A stretch of 64,000 bases of DNA. Origin: Shinisaurus crocodilurus (taxonomy: Eukaryota; Chordata; Lepidosauria; Squamata; Shinisauridae). The translations under genes were made by a program, and so were the position numbers. A model generated the notes under the pieces. It worked only from the letters and a program-made list of their open reading frames with translations, ran no database searches and was not told the origin of the DNA. Of this stretch, positions 11,901 to 23,900 are shown one piece after another. The stretch covers positions 8,610,857-8,674,856 of the forward strand of contig CM037878.1 in the NCBI GenBank assembly GCA_021292165.1. Direction: 5' to 3'. Numbering within the stretch: position 1 is the first letter of the stretch; every line of letters starts with the position of its first letter.

Positions 11901-14900
11901 TGTTCTACAGAATCCCACAAGTGGATACCTCCTGCAACCTGGTATATCCTGGACCAAATGCCAATTTGTGTAGATGATATGTTTGATACTCTGGGATAGA
12001 TGGCTAAATTCCAGAGACCAAAACAATCTGTTGGTCTTAGGCTTGGTTTGGGAGTCAAAAAGGGGATTGTCTGCTTATCATATCAGCTTTGGATCTAGAC
12101 AAAGAGATGACGCATTTAGGAAAACCCCTTTCTACCAGTTCCTTAGCAAAAAGATCTGCATGTGAACTATACATGTGGTCAAAAATACAGCTTCTTTTCA
12201 AACGTAAAAATTGGCCATAGGGAAGATTAATTTTCAAATGCCTAGGAGGATTACTAGAGAAGTGTAAAATGGAATTCTTGTCAGTAGGCTTAACAAAACC
12301 TTGCACACAAATGCTGCCATCACTGACACAGACTATGACGTCCAAAAATGGAATCCGTTGGCAATTCATATGTCAAGTAAATTTTATGTCCACATCAATA
12401 GAACAAGCAAATAAATTTTTAGCTTCAGAAGTCTGAGTGAACACAATACAAATGTCATCAATATAACATCCATAAAATTTAAAGTATTTCTATAAGGATT
12501 TATGGAGGCATTCAAAACAGTAGCATGTTCTAGTGCTATCATGAAAAGATTGGCAATATTAGGGGTGGCCGGGCTGCACATAGCCACAACCTTAAACTGT
12601 TAAAAGAACTGAGTTTCAAGCCGAAAGTAATTTTCTAGAACAATATCCAGTAAATCCATTAAAATGGGTGGGAAGATTGTCTATAGGATGAGAATTCAGT
12701 ACATCTACTGCAGTGGATCTAGCTCCCTCATGGGGTATTGAAGTATACAGTGAATTCACATCCAGAGTGATAAAACACATGCTGGCATCCAAACTTAAGA
12801 CCTTCAACTTGTGAATAAAATGTCCAGTGTCCTTAATATATGAATTTGCCAAAACATCAACTGGCAGGAGAAAATAGCCTGATCCAGAAACAATTGGTCT
12901 GACCACAGGTGGAAAGCCCTCTTTATGGATTTTAAGAAGAATATAAAACAATGGTTCCCAGGGCAAGTCATTGATGAGAAATGTCTGCTACTAACATCTA
13001 TGTAGCCCAAAGCTAATGCCTCCTGTAAAAAAAGCTGTCTAGGGAGGAGGGCTGATGGCACTGCTGACTGCATACAAATGATATAGATGAGCCCTGAGAT
13101 GACCCTTGCAAATGTGGTGTTTGTTTTTTGTTACCGTAAATGGTTTTCCTGATGCAGGGAGGCTGGCTTTAGTGCTGTTTGACAACACAGTTTTTCTTTG
13201 TTTACGTTCCTGCCAAGTGCTAGCGGCATAGAATCATAGACTCCCACTCCCACTTGGCAGGAACATAAACAAACAAAAACTGAGTCTTCCTATTTGGAAT
13301 GGCATCTCTTTCGTTCATGTACCATAACATGAACTAAAGAGATGCCATAACATGCATCATAACATGAAGGAAGGAGATGTTAGTCCCATAACATGAATGA
13401 AAGAGATGCCATAACATGCTTCTCTTTTGTTCATGTACCATAGCAAGAAAGGTGTAAGAAGCAAGACGCTCAGTGTGTATAGAGTGGCCTCTGCAATTCT
13501 CTGAACCATAGCTTGGGGGTAGAGCAGGGGTGGACAACCTGTGGCCCCCCCCAGATGTTTTGATATGTTTGGCCAGTGTAGTGTACTAGAGTGTTGTATT
13601 GGGATTCAGCAGACCTGGATTCTAGTCCTCAATCTGCCATGAAGCTCACTGGGTGACTTTGGGCAAGTCACTGATTCTCAGCCTAACCTACCTTACAGGG
13701 TGGTTGTGAGGAGAAAATGGAGGAGGATCATGTACACCATCACGGGCTCCTCGGAGGAAATAAATAAATAAATATGACAAATAAATAAACTCCCATCATG
13801 CCTCATCATTGGTTGTGCTGGGTAGGGCTGAGTTGTAGACCAACACATCTGGAGGGCCACAGGGTTGCCACTTTCTGGAAAGTCAGGGAAATTGTGATTA
13901 AGATATACTCATGTAATGGATCTTTTGAGAGACTGCTGCAGGAGTACAGTCTGCACGTGAGGCAGTTGGAGTGGAGAAGCAGCAGAGTACAAGTGCAATG
14001 TAATGATGCGCACATATTCCATAATATGATTATATTATTTTGAAAATGTTTATTGGCTGATGGTTGTTAACAGTAAAACAGAATAAAATGAACCTGCATG
14101 TGATAGCATTATTTTATTATGGAGACGCTGACTGGCTTCTTGCAACTGGGTAATTTGTGCGTTCAAACAAACTCACTTTCAGTTGATTTGAAGATGTGAA
14201 TATTTTGACGGGTCAGCAAACTGTGGCTGGCTAGATTTAGTAGCCAGCCATTATTCTAGCCAGCTGTATAGTCCAGTCCTGCCACAGTTTGTCTCCCAGC
14301 AAGTGTACCTTCCAAAAAGCAACATTGTAGCACTTTGCAAATGCTGGAAAAATAAGGGGATATAGGGGGTGTAGGAAGGATCCTTAGCAGCAGAATCTTG
14401 GGGGTGGGTGGGTTGGGGGGTGCTCATGTGCTAGGCCGCCCTCACTTTTCCAAGTGTGGATAACCCAGCGGCACATGAGGTCCCCCCCAAAAAGCTGAGG
14501 ATCATGCGGGAAATGGTGTTTTGGGGGCTATCCCCTAATTGCCCCCCCTTTCCAGCAGGAACTCCAGGAGGGGGGGTCAGGTATGATCGCAAGTCCCAAG
14601 TGTCCCCTCAATTTTGCCATTGACCCCAGTCACTAGCACCTCAGGGAGTGGCAAAACTTGGGGGGTTTCTCAGTGCTAGGGGTATGCAAATTTGATGTTA
14701 CTTTGACACATGTCAAACCAAGCCCTCCCTCCTGTCAGTGGGAATCCCCTCTAATTTTGAAGGTTCCCCCAATGCTAGCAGTGGGGAGACACTAGCAAAA
14801 CTGGGGGGACACTAGGGACACCTGATCTCCCCCAAAGAAACCAGGGGATCGCACTGTGAAAAGGGGGGAAAGATCCCCTTTTCACAAACTCTGATCTCCT

Positions 14901-17900
14901 GGAGCTTTGCAAGGAGTTGACAGGTCTGGACCTGTCAAACCATTCAGCTCCTTACAAAGGGGGGGGGGGTAAATACTTACCTGGAGCCAGGATTAAGCAC
15001 TGTACAGGATGGGTGCCTGCTAGATTTGGATTTGCTCAGGGACCCCCTCTTGCTAATTTGCCCAATTTGTGCAAATTGGTCAGGTTAGGTTAAAAGAACA
15101 AATCAGTGCAATTATTTGCACACTTTATCAGTACAAAATTGGTTCTTAAAGGGGGGGGCAACCATGGGCACCCCCTCCACGATACCACAGGGGATCTTTG
15201 GAGGAGCATTTCATGGATGTCCCCATGGGGATCGCAAAAGTCAGCTTGACAACCAGCTTTCACAATCTCCCAAAAAAAGTTTTTTTAAAAAAGTCAAGTC
15301 GTGGTGAGCCTTATAAGCCACGGTGGGTTGTTGTGTCATGCAAACCCAGCCTCAATATTTAAAGAAGCTCATATTGAAGCTCCTATCTTGACCCCCCAAA
15401 AAGCCTTATTATTTAATGTAATGTAACCTATGAATTCTTTTAACTTGGGGTTATTTTTGAATGGTGATCAGGGAAATTGACAAAAGTTGGTCAGGGAAAT
15501 GGAAAATGAAATTTCAGTGGCAACCCTGAAGTTGCCCACCCCTGGTGCAGAGGACATTATTGCCCTTTACTGTTAGCTATGATAAATAATATCTGATGAA
15601 TGAATGAATATTGCCCTTTACTTTAATCCAAGGAATTCACTTGAACCTGGCAAAAATGGATTGCAGGTCCTAATGGTTTCTCTTCACAACCGTTTGACAA
15701 GACTGGAAATGGCACACAGAGAAAGGGGATCCCAGTTGTCACGCTGATGTGCCAAAACTGACCTGGGGTTCTTTTATTCTGACATTATTATATTTTGGCT
15801 TTCTCATGCTGCACGTGAAGTGGTAATGTTTCATCTCTGTTCTGACTACTTGTTGTTGTTTTTGCTTTCCCTCCTCTTCCTGAAAAGCCGGAATCAGCTC
15901 TCAACGTTGCCAGTTCACTTGTGCAATCTACCCTTGAAAGTTTTGATAGCAAGCAATAATAAGCTGGTCTCCCTACCTGAAGAAATTGGGCAGCTCAGAC
16001 ACCTGATGGAGCTTGTAAGTATATAGGTATTTTACTATTTCAGTATTTAATTCCTTAATTCAGTCATCCTTGTGGATTTAGATTTTATAGATGAAGCACC
16101 GGCTTTTGTCCAACCTGATTAATGCTAGACAGATGTCTTTTATGATTCAGTGATGCAGCAACAGCATATCGAGGGATGGCCACAAAGTATGGACCATATG
16201 TTGAGTAATCAGGATAAGAATTCCACTGTAAATATCTTGATATAGTTGAAGGTTATCCACACTCTGTGTCCCAGAACTCATTTTTTAAATATGACAACGA
16301 TGGCTGCAAAGGGAGCAGGCTGAACGCTATTAATGTGCTATTAACGCTATTAATGTGCTCTGCTTTTAGAGCCTGACATGCTACTTTCTTCTACCCTCCT
16401 AGAAATGAGTGGGATAGCTGCCAAATTCCTGTGGTTTTAGTTTAGCTTTATGGTCAGTTGCTAAAGAAAGTGCTGAATTTGTTTAAACAATGAGATGTTG
16501 ACATACCAAGGAGAGGCACAAGTGAATTTTGATCATGCATGTTTCACCCTTTTGGCATAATCATAAAAATTATGCAGACTATCACTGCATTGTTGACTGA
16601 TAATTTGTGGGCTTTATCATCTGTTAGATTAAGGCAGCAGCTAAAATTAGATTGGCTGTCAAAGTTGAGGGTGTAATCCTAATAATGACTATGCCCTGCC
16701 CCACGTTGGTTATTAGGGAATGTTTGCTTTTGCCTGGCCACTGCTGTAGCGTCTTCGGAGATTCTACCCCATCTACCTATTGTAAAGAAGGGGAGATTTC
16801 ATCTACTTGGCTAGATGAGATCTCTCTGTCCTTGTTGTTAAAAATTACAACTTTGCGTCTCTTCTGGTGCTTGAAAGGATACTTTTGACTCTTGTTGAGA
16901 TAGGATGCACTTAATGTTTGCTCCAAGCTTATAGCTGGAGGAGAAGGAATAGCTAAATGGTTGCACCAAGTCCTTTGGCTGATATTATTTCAGTCTTCTG
17001 TGGTTTTTGGATTGGTGACCTGTTTTTAGGTGCATTTTAAAGATTGCCTTAGATAAGCTTCCTTATCAACCTGCCTGGTCACTGATGTCATCAGATGGCA
17101 TGTCCCTGTGGTTCCCCATGGACCTATGGCCCGATTGGAGTCCACCCAGAGAAGAGCCTTTAGTGTGGTCACCCCCTTTCTATGGAACACACTGCCTCTG
17201 AAGGATAGGCAGGCACCAACATTGTGTTTCTTCAGTGCCTCCTGAAAACATCTTTATTTCAGGCAGTCTTCCTTGATTGACCAGCCACGGTCTTTATCGG
17301 TACTCTGTTTTTAAAAACAAAAATTTTAATATGGTGTTTTATTCTTTTTAACTTTTATTGTTCACCGCTCCGTAATCTGTTTAGATGTGGAGCGATATAT
17401 AAATGTTGTAAATAAAATAAATAAGCGTTGAGATTTAATATTACAGAAATATAAATTGAGAACGGTACTCCTAATATGCATTTTTGGGCTGTATAATCTG
17501 CTTCTAAAGCATGTCGCCAGTAAAGGATTAGCATTTTTGGTAGCCGCCTGCTTGCTGTTTCTAATATGCATGTAAACAAAATTATGTATCAGTTACCTCT
17601 GTAGTTCACAGTTTGCTTAGGAGAGCAGGTTGTTTGATTCAGGGCCTTGTCACCTGGCTTGTTTCTCAAGCACTCTTGCCATCTGCCTTGGAAACTGAAC
17701 TTGGCTCATAACTAATTTCTGAACTTCATGGCTAGGATACAACAGTTGTTTCACCAGCGGACTGAAAACCGCTGGCAGAATGGATTTCCTCTCCTCTCTG
17801 CAGCCCCCAATCTGCTCCATAGGGTTGGAGGAATTCCCCAGACCAGATTTGGAGGCACGCAGGAGGCTGCACGGGGGAGGAGAGAATGGGGAAGTTCTGT

Positions 17901-20900
17901 TGTGCGAGCGGAAGTCTGTGTGATGTTGGATTCCAGTGATTATCTCCATTTCTAAAATGGGGTGTAATTTCCTATGGCTATATCATAATGTTATATTGAT
18001 AAATTAAAATACTGCTACCAGTCAAAACTCAGATTCATACAATATGTTATTCATTTATTTGGTAGATTTATGAGCTGCCCTTCAGCACACGCCTCCCAGG
18101 GTGGCATACACTTAAAACCCAGTAACCCAGTAAAAAAAAAAAAAAAGAGGAAGAAGAAAATACAAACATAAAGAAACGTAGAGACTTAAAAGACTGCAAA
18201 ATTGCAAAAGCAGCAGGCCGTAGCTAGACAATAAAACTCAGCAGAACTGCATGAGTTTTTAGTAACTGCTGGGATATATCTGAAGGACAGGTCCCGTGGC
18301 TCCAGTCACTTTCCTCATTAAAAATATACTTGAAGCTGATATTGTGGCAAAGTGGTCATTTGAAGGCTTTTTGGTGTTGATTAGTGAACAGATCAGTGCC
18401 AGATAAGTCTGTCAAATACCTTGTCGCACAGCCAGCTTTAGGAGAGGGAGAGGGAGAGGGGGAGAGAGAGAGAGAGAGAGACCAAACCCAAAAACAGAAT
18501 CAGACCGTGGTCCTTCTAGGCCAGTACTGTCTACCCTGACTGCAGCACAGTGCAGCTGCACCTCAGAGTCTCAGGCTGAGGTCTTTCCCAGCCCTGCTAC
18601 CTGAGACCCTTTTAACTGGATGTGCTGGGGATTGAAGTAGAATATTATATACCATTGAGCTATTTGAGCTATATGACAGTCTCCAAAGAGAGATGAGCCC
18701 ACGTACCTAGGATTTACTTAAAGCTCGTGACTTTCCATTTACAAGGCAAGGCTCTGAGCCAAGGAAATGCTGTTTTCATAAGATGGCACGCAACAAGAAG
18801 CAAGGTGAAAAGTATTAAAGTTACAGTTCTCTCCTCCGTTTTCCAGGATGTAAGCTGTAATGAAATACAGACAGTTCCATCACAGATTGGCAGTTTGGAC
18901 TCTCTGCGGGACCTGAACCTCAGAAGAAATCATTTGGTACATTTACCTGAAGGTAAGAAATGCAAAGGAGAAGCTATAATTTCTGGACACTTGCCAAAAT
19001 CCGCTAGTTTTTACATATGAATGCCTTGTTTCTTCTTCAGCTAGTTGACTACATTTTTGTGTGTGTATCTGTCTGTCTGTCCTCCTGCAGAGCTTGCAGA
19101 ACTGCCTTTGATTCGGTTAGATTTCTCCTGCAATAAAATCACAACAATCCCAGTTTGTTACCGGAACCTCAGGCACTTACAGACAATCACCCTAGATAAC
19201 AACCCACTGCAGTCACCCCCTGCACAGGTAATGTATAATCAAATGTTAAAACATTAATCTTTATTTATTTATTATATTTATACCTCACCTTTTTTCCTGC
19301 AAGGAACCCAAGGTGGCTTACATAATCCTCCTCCTCCTCTCCATTTTATCCTCACAACAACCCTGTGAGGTAGGTTAGGCTGAGAGTCAGTGACTGGCCC
19401 AAAGTCACCCAGTGAGTTTCATGGCCGAGCGGGGACTAGAACCCGGATCTCCCGAGTCCCAGTCCAACACTTTCACCACTACGCCACACTGGCTCTCAGA
19501 ATATATTTTCTCTAAACATTTTCTCTAAACATATTAAATAAGTCGGTGGGAGGAAACCTTTCAATTTTAGCATAATTCAAGACGCCTGATATTTTTTGAT
19601 TATTTGCTCATTGTTAAAAGGCTGCCTTGATGTGCTTTTTGTGGACAAGTTGCTTAGCATAGAATTTACTCTGGGGAGTGGAAGATCCATCAAAACTACT
19701 TGGGCCATCTCTGAGAAGGAGCTAAGACACGTTGAATCGGTTTGCACATAACGGTGGCAAATCATTGGTTAATTAATGAACCCATGATTTCTCAGGCTCA
19801 TGTGTTGCTGCCATTTTTGCAACCTCCAATTGAAGATTGCTCTGTGACATGCGAACCCACACACTACAGGTTAATGGTGGGTTAAACAACTCACAGCTAA
19901 CCTACAATAGTTGTTAAGTTAACTGTGGGTTGTTCAAACCACAATTAACCCATAGTGGCCGTATTTGCACGCCATGGAATAACCTCCGATCAGGCAGATC
20001 AGAGGTTGCATATTCAGAATGGCAGCAGCACATACTGGGCACACTGTGACAAATTGTGGGTTATTTAACCCATGATTTGCCACCATTGTGTGTGAAGGGA
20101 ACCTATGTCTGGGACAGAATGTCCAAGTGGTGCCCCCTCCCCTTCCTCCAGTGGTAAAAATATTATAATAAACTGTATAATTGGGGAGGGGGGGACCCCT
20201 GCTCTTTAATAGTACTCCCAAGTTTGCAGCCTGAGGCAAGGGCTTCTTCATTCTGCCTGATGGCAGGGCCAACCTGCTCCTTCTCCTTTGGCATGGCAAA
20301 TGCGATGAAATTACAAATAATTAGCAAGGCTATGCAAGCCTGCTTCATTTATATAATTTCTTCATATATATTTTTTTATTTGGCTGTTCTCAGTGCAAAA
20401 TTTGTGTACTGGATATGTGGTCCTCATTAAACAGAAGGAGATATCTTAAGGTTGCATCTTCATCTAGTGCAGAATGCTACAGTCTACTTGGTGATGGAGG
20501 CTGAGTCACCAGGGAGGCTACCTGTGCACTTCCAGAAAGAGTTAACAGTGTTAGTTTTATTGTGTAGAGCAGCCAAATGGCCTCCAGATTTTTTTAAAAT
20601 TTCTTGCATCCTCTCCTGAAGGAGAATAGCAACTCCACATTTCACGGCAGAGGGTGTTTCAGAGCCTTGGGCAACAGTGGAAATGGCCCTCCTTCTTGTA
20701 GCTGTTAGCTTTAGCCCTTGCAGCAAAGATAGTTGAATCAGATCCCTACCCCTACTCTGATTGCAAGAGCCATGAGGGCTCCTAGAGGGGATGTTAATCT
20801 CTTAGACTTCGAGAATGGGTGCATTCACACATCATGCTAAGCCACCCTGTGAATAAGCCATGGTGGGGTGGTTGTTCACTGAACGACCCGTGGTACACCT

Positions 20901-23900
20901 GGCAGATGATAGGGCTCACTGTGGCTCGTTCTCCCCCTCGATCCGCCCACTGGTATCCCAGTGTCCTTCACGGCAGAACCCATCTTGTCTCCCCCCCCCC
21001 TTGCTCCAATCATTCCCTTTTTCATTCCTCACTTTTGTGGGGGGAGCTTCAAAAAATGTAATTAGGATCGTTTTGGTTTTTGTTGTTTTTGATCCCTGAG
21101 AATTGCGCAGGTGTGTTCGCAATTTTAAAAAAAATATTATTATTATTGTTTTCAGCCTTTTGCAAGTGCGCTCTTACAGCTTTCTGATATGTGTACTCTT
21201 GCCTGGTCAATTTCCTTGTCTGTTTCAGCTGTCAAAGGAAGCGGCGAAGTGGAGTAGGTAGACTGCATATAGGCTAATTTGCGCACAGTTGCCAGGGACC
21301 AGTTGCCTAGCTGCCAATTGAAAAGCAAGTAAGGGGGGGGGGGAAGCTTCCAAAGTAGGTGCACCAAAAGGAGCGTGGGACTAAACCACCCACTTAGCAA
21401 TGTAATCCTTTCAATTTTACGTATTGAACTGACAGTTCTCAGTGCCATCTACCTTTTCAACACTTCCCTGAATCTCCAGCTTCTTCAGAAAGGGGAGATA
21501 TTGGCTCCCCTATATGCATTCTACCTATTCCACTTCGCCTGTCCCTTTGACAGCTGAAACAGACAAGAAATTGACCCGGTAAGACTGGACAGGTGTAAGT
21601 GCGCACTTGCGCAAGACCGACAAAAATAATAATAAAAAAATAACGACCCCAGTTGTGTATTTTTGAGGCATTGAAATATATTTTTTTTAAGCTGAGGAAC
21701 AAGTGATGGTCCTTCCAAAGTGTCGATTTGGCAACCGTGGAAGGGCAGTCACTGGCAAGATTGTGAAAGCGAGCGATGGGTTTTTGCTGTTCTTGCCAAC
21801 TGGCTCTGTAGCTGTTCCTAACAACTCACAATGAAGTCGCCCTGCTGTATTTGGATGACACAACAACCAATCATGGGCAAGAACAACCCTAAAACAAGCC
21901 ATGGGTTCTCACAGTGGCTTGTTCATGAAAAATAAGCCACCCTGCAGAAACTGCACTGGGTTCAGACAACATGACAACCCACCATGGCTGGTTACCCATG
22001 GTGGGTTGTCATGTTGTGCGAACCAGGTTAATGTCTGCCTTCCAGCACCCCAAGGTGCTCTTATTTCATTGTATTAAACTGATAAGACCTCCATTTTATA
22101 AAATTCCTTCCCTAGAGAAGCCTGCCAGATGCTGCAGTCATCTGAAAGATTAAACAGTTATTGGTAAAACCAGCATTCAGTTAGATTTTGGGCATGTGGT
22201 GTTACTATTGGATTATTTTTTTTTTATTTCTACAGTAATTTTTAATTTCATTAACTTCACTGATGTTTTTTAGAAAAAATTGGAATAAAATATTAGATTT
22301 TAAAATAATTAAAATATAATATTTAGCTATAACACCTTTAGCAGCTTACCTGTGAATCCCAGGCAAAAAAATTCCTTTGGTCCGGTAATTTTTGGTTGTG
22401 TTTTTCTTTCGGACAGGGTTGTTTTGTTTTGCATTATTAAAATATAGAGATACAAATCTAACACGTGGTCAGATAGTAATTGTTCCTGTCTCTCTCTCAA
22501 AAGTTCTTTGATTGCTTCCCTTCCTTTTTATTTCAGATATGCATAAAAGGAAAAGTCCACATATTTAAGTATCTGAATATGGAAGCATGCAAAGTAGCAC
22601 CAGATCTTCCAGATTATGACAGGAGGCCAATGGGATTTGGCCCTTGGTAAGCATGCACAAAGCTCAAATTAACTTATGTTTTAAGGAGTGCTTGGAGAAT
22701 TTTTAGGCCTTTGTTTTCTCTACTAAGCCATGGATGGTGCGTGGGCAAGAGGGCGGGGAGAATCACTGGATAATGTTGCTCTGTGTTTTTAACCTTTTGT
22801 GCAGGATTGTATAACTGCTCTGGGCTAACCGCAGGTGTAAATGCTGATCTCCTTTCCCATCATCAAGCTGTGTTGTTCTTGGCAGGCTCTCCTTTTTGCT
22901 TAGCCCAGTAACATACATCTCTGAGCAGTCAGCCACAACATGAGTTGCTAAATTAAGATGATGGGCGCTAGGAGTGCAGTTTGTGTTTATATTATACAGT
23001 GCCGAATGATGCAGAGTAATGAGGCAAGGCACTAAAAGGGAAAGGAATACATGTGCAGTGGTCTGCAGAGCATTGCTGAACCACAGGCAGTTTACGACTG
23101 AAGTGAATGAAATACAAGTTGGAGAACCGTAAATGAAACAAGCAACCTGGTGTGGTTGTGCCTGGGTCTAAATGAAAAGGGGAACTTGGTTAACAGGCCA
23201 GAGAGTTCCTTGTCTGGTCTATGGGGAGGGGCAGCCTTTAACAAACCCACTGGCCAGCAGTGGCAAGGAAGTCTTTGATCTTGGTGAGCTAAAATGGCCA
23301 GGGAAGGAGGTTACATTACAGCTGCTAAATTAGGCTGCCAGAAAAACCTGGAGTAGATTTTTGGAAGAGAGTTTGTTTTCTGAATGGCATCTGCAAGGGT
23401 TTCCCTTCCCTTTCCCTTCCTTCCAGTTCTGGGAATACTGCAGATCTGATTGGTGGGTTGAAAAGGTGAAGCCGTGTTTTTGCGCCATTTTCAGTTCCTC
23501 CCTGGCGCTTCTCAGTTCCGTTCTTTCCCTCTCCGCATGCAAAGCTGCTTCCCCTATGCATTCTCTTATGCTCCCCTCCCCCAGCACCACCCTCATCCTG
23601 GAACTCAAAGCAGCTGAAGAATCTTTGGAGCCCATCCTCCACCCCTCACACTGCAAATATATCCCTTCCACATGTCCCCCAGTCAACAAGCTCTTGTGCC
23701 GCTTCATTGCAACTGCAGGTAGATTTTTTTTTTAAGAACAAGGAAGGTTTGCTCTGTAAATTGACTAAGTGGGTAATACCAAAGTTCCTGTTTACGTCTC
23801 TTTGTTTTGAAAGCAGATGCTTGATGGGGCTTGCTAAGGAAGAGGGGGCAATGTTCATTTTCAGGAAGGTACCTGCAGGAGACTCGGGCTTATGGGGAAC

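Larger units (their letters stand above)
13525..15544. mobile_element. hAT-like MITE split by insertions
   Basis: Left end CAGGGGTGGACAACCTGTGG and right end gttgcccacccctg, with similar flanks (gggtagag and gtgcagag, 6 of 8). Interrupted by a SINE (13568-13790) and by an inner element (13860-15528). An uninterrupted relative lies at 60679-60815. Confidence 0.7.
5963..15887 (+). other. LRCH3: LRCH3 intron rich in nested transposons
   Basis: Nearly 10 kb without an exon. Contents are a Tigger-like element (6782-7255), a LINE tail (7330-7470), an L2-like LINE 3' end (8215-8805), ends of a DNA-transposon family rich in 'acaaccca' words (10397-10960 and 15060-15352), a Penelope-like element (11429-13075), a short palindrome (13190-13290) and nested hAT-like elements (13525-15544). 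I could not assign 5963-6780, 7480-8210, 8810-10390 or 10960-11420. Confidence 0.8.
16015..18846 (+). other. LRCH3: LRCH3 intron
   Basis: Holds a short tandem repeat at 16323-16360, an L2-like LINE 3' end on + (17060-17425), a LINE tail on - (18045-18320) and a (GA)n tract (18437-18481). I found nothing assignable in 16020-16320, 16370-17050 or 17430-18040. Two predicted short readings there have no domain signal. Confidence 0.75.
19228..22536 (+). other. LRCH3: LRCH3 intron
   Basis: Contains a tRNA-derived SINE on - (19256-19499), a palindromic element with 'ggcaaatca' ends (19741-20097) and a 1.2-kb palindromic DNA transposon (20815-22028). I see nothing assignable in 20100-20810 or the AT-rich stretch 22030-22536. 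Confidence 0.75.

Noticed and set aside
23325..23735. Overlapping open readings of 105-125 codons on both strands
   Set aside because: No domain, no splice context and no LRCH3 similarity; both strands open equally.
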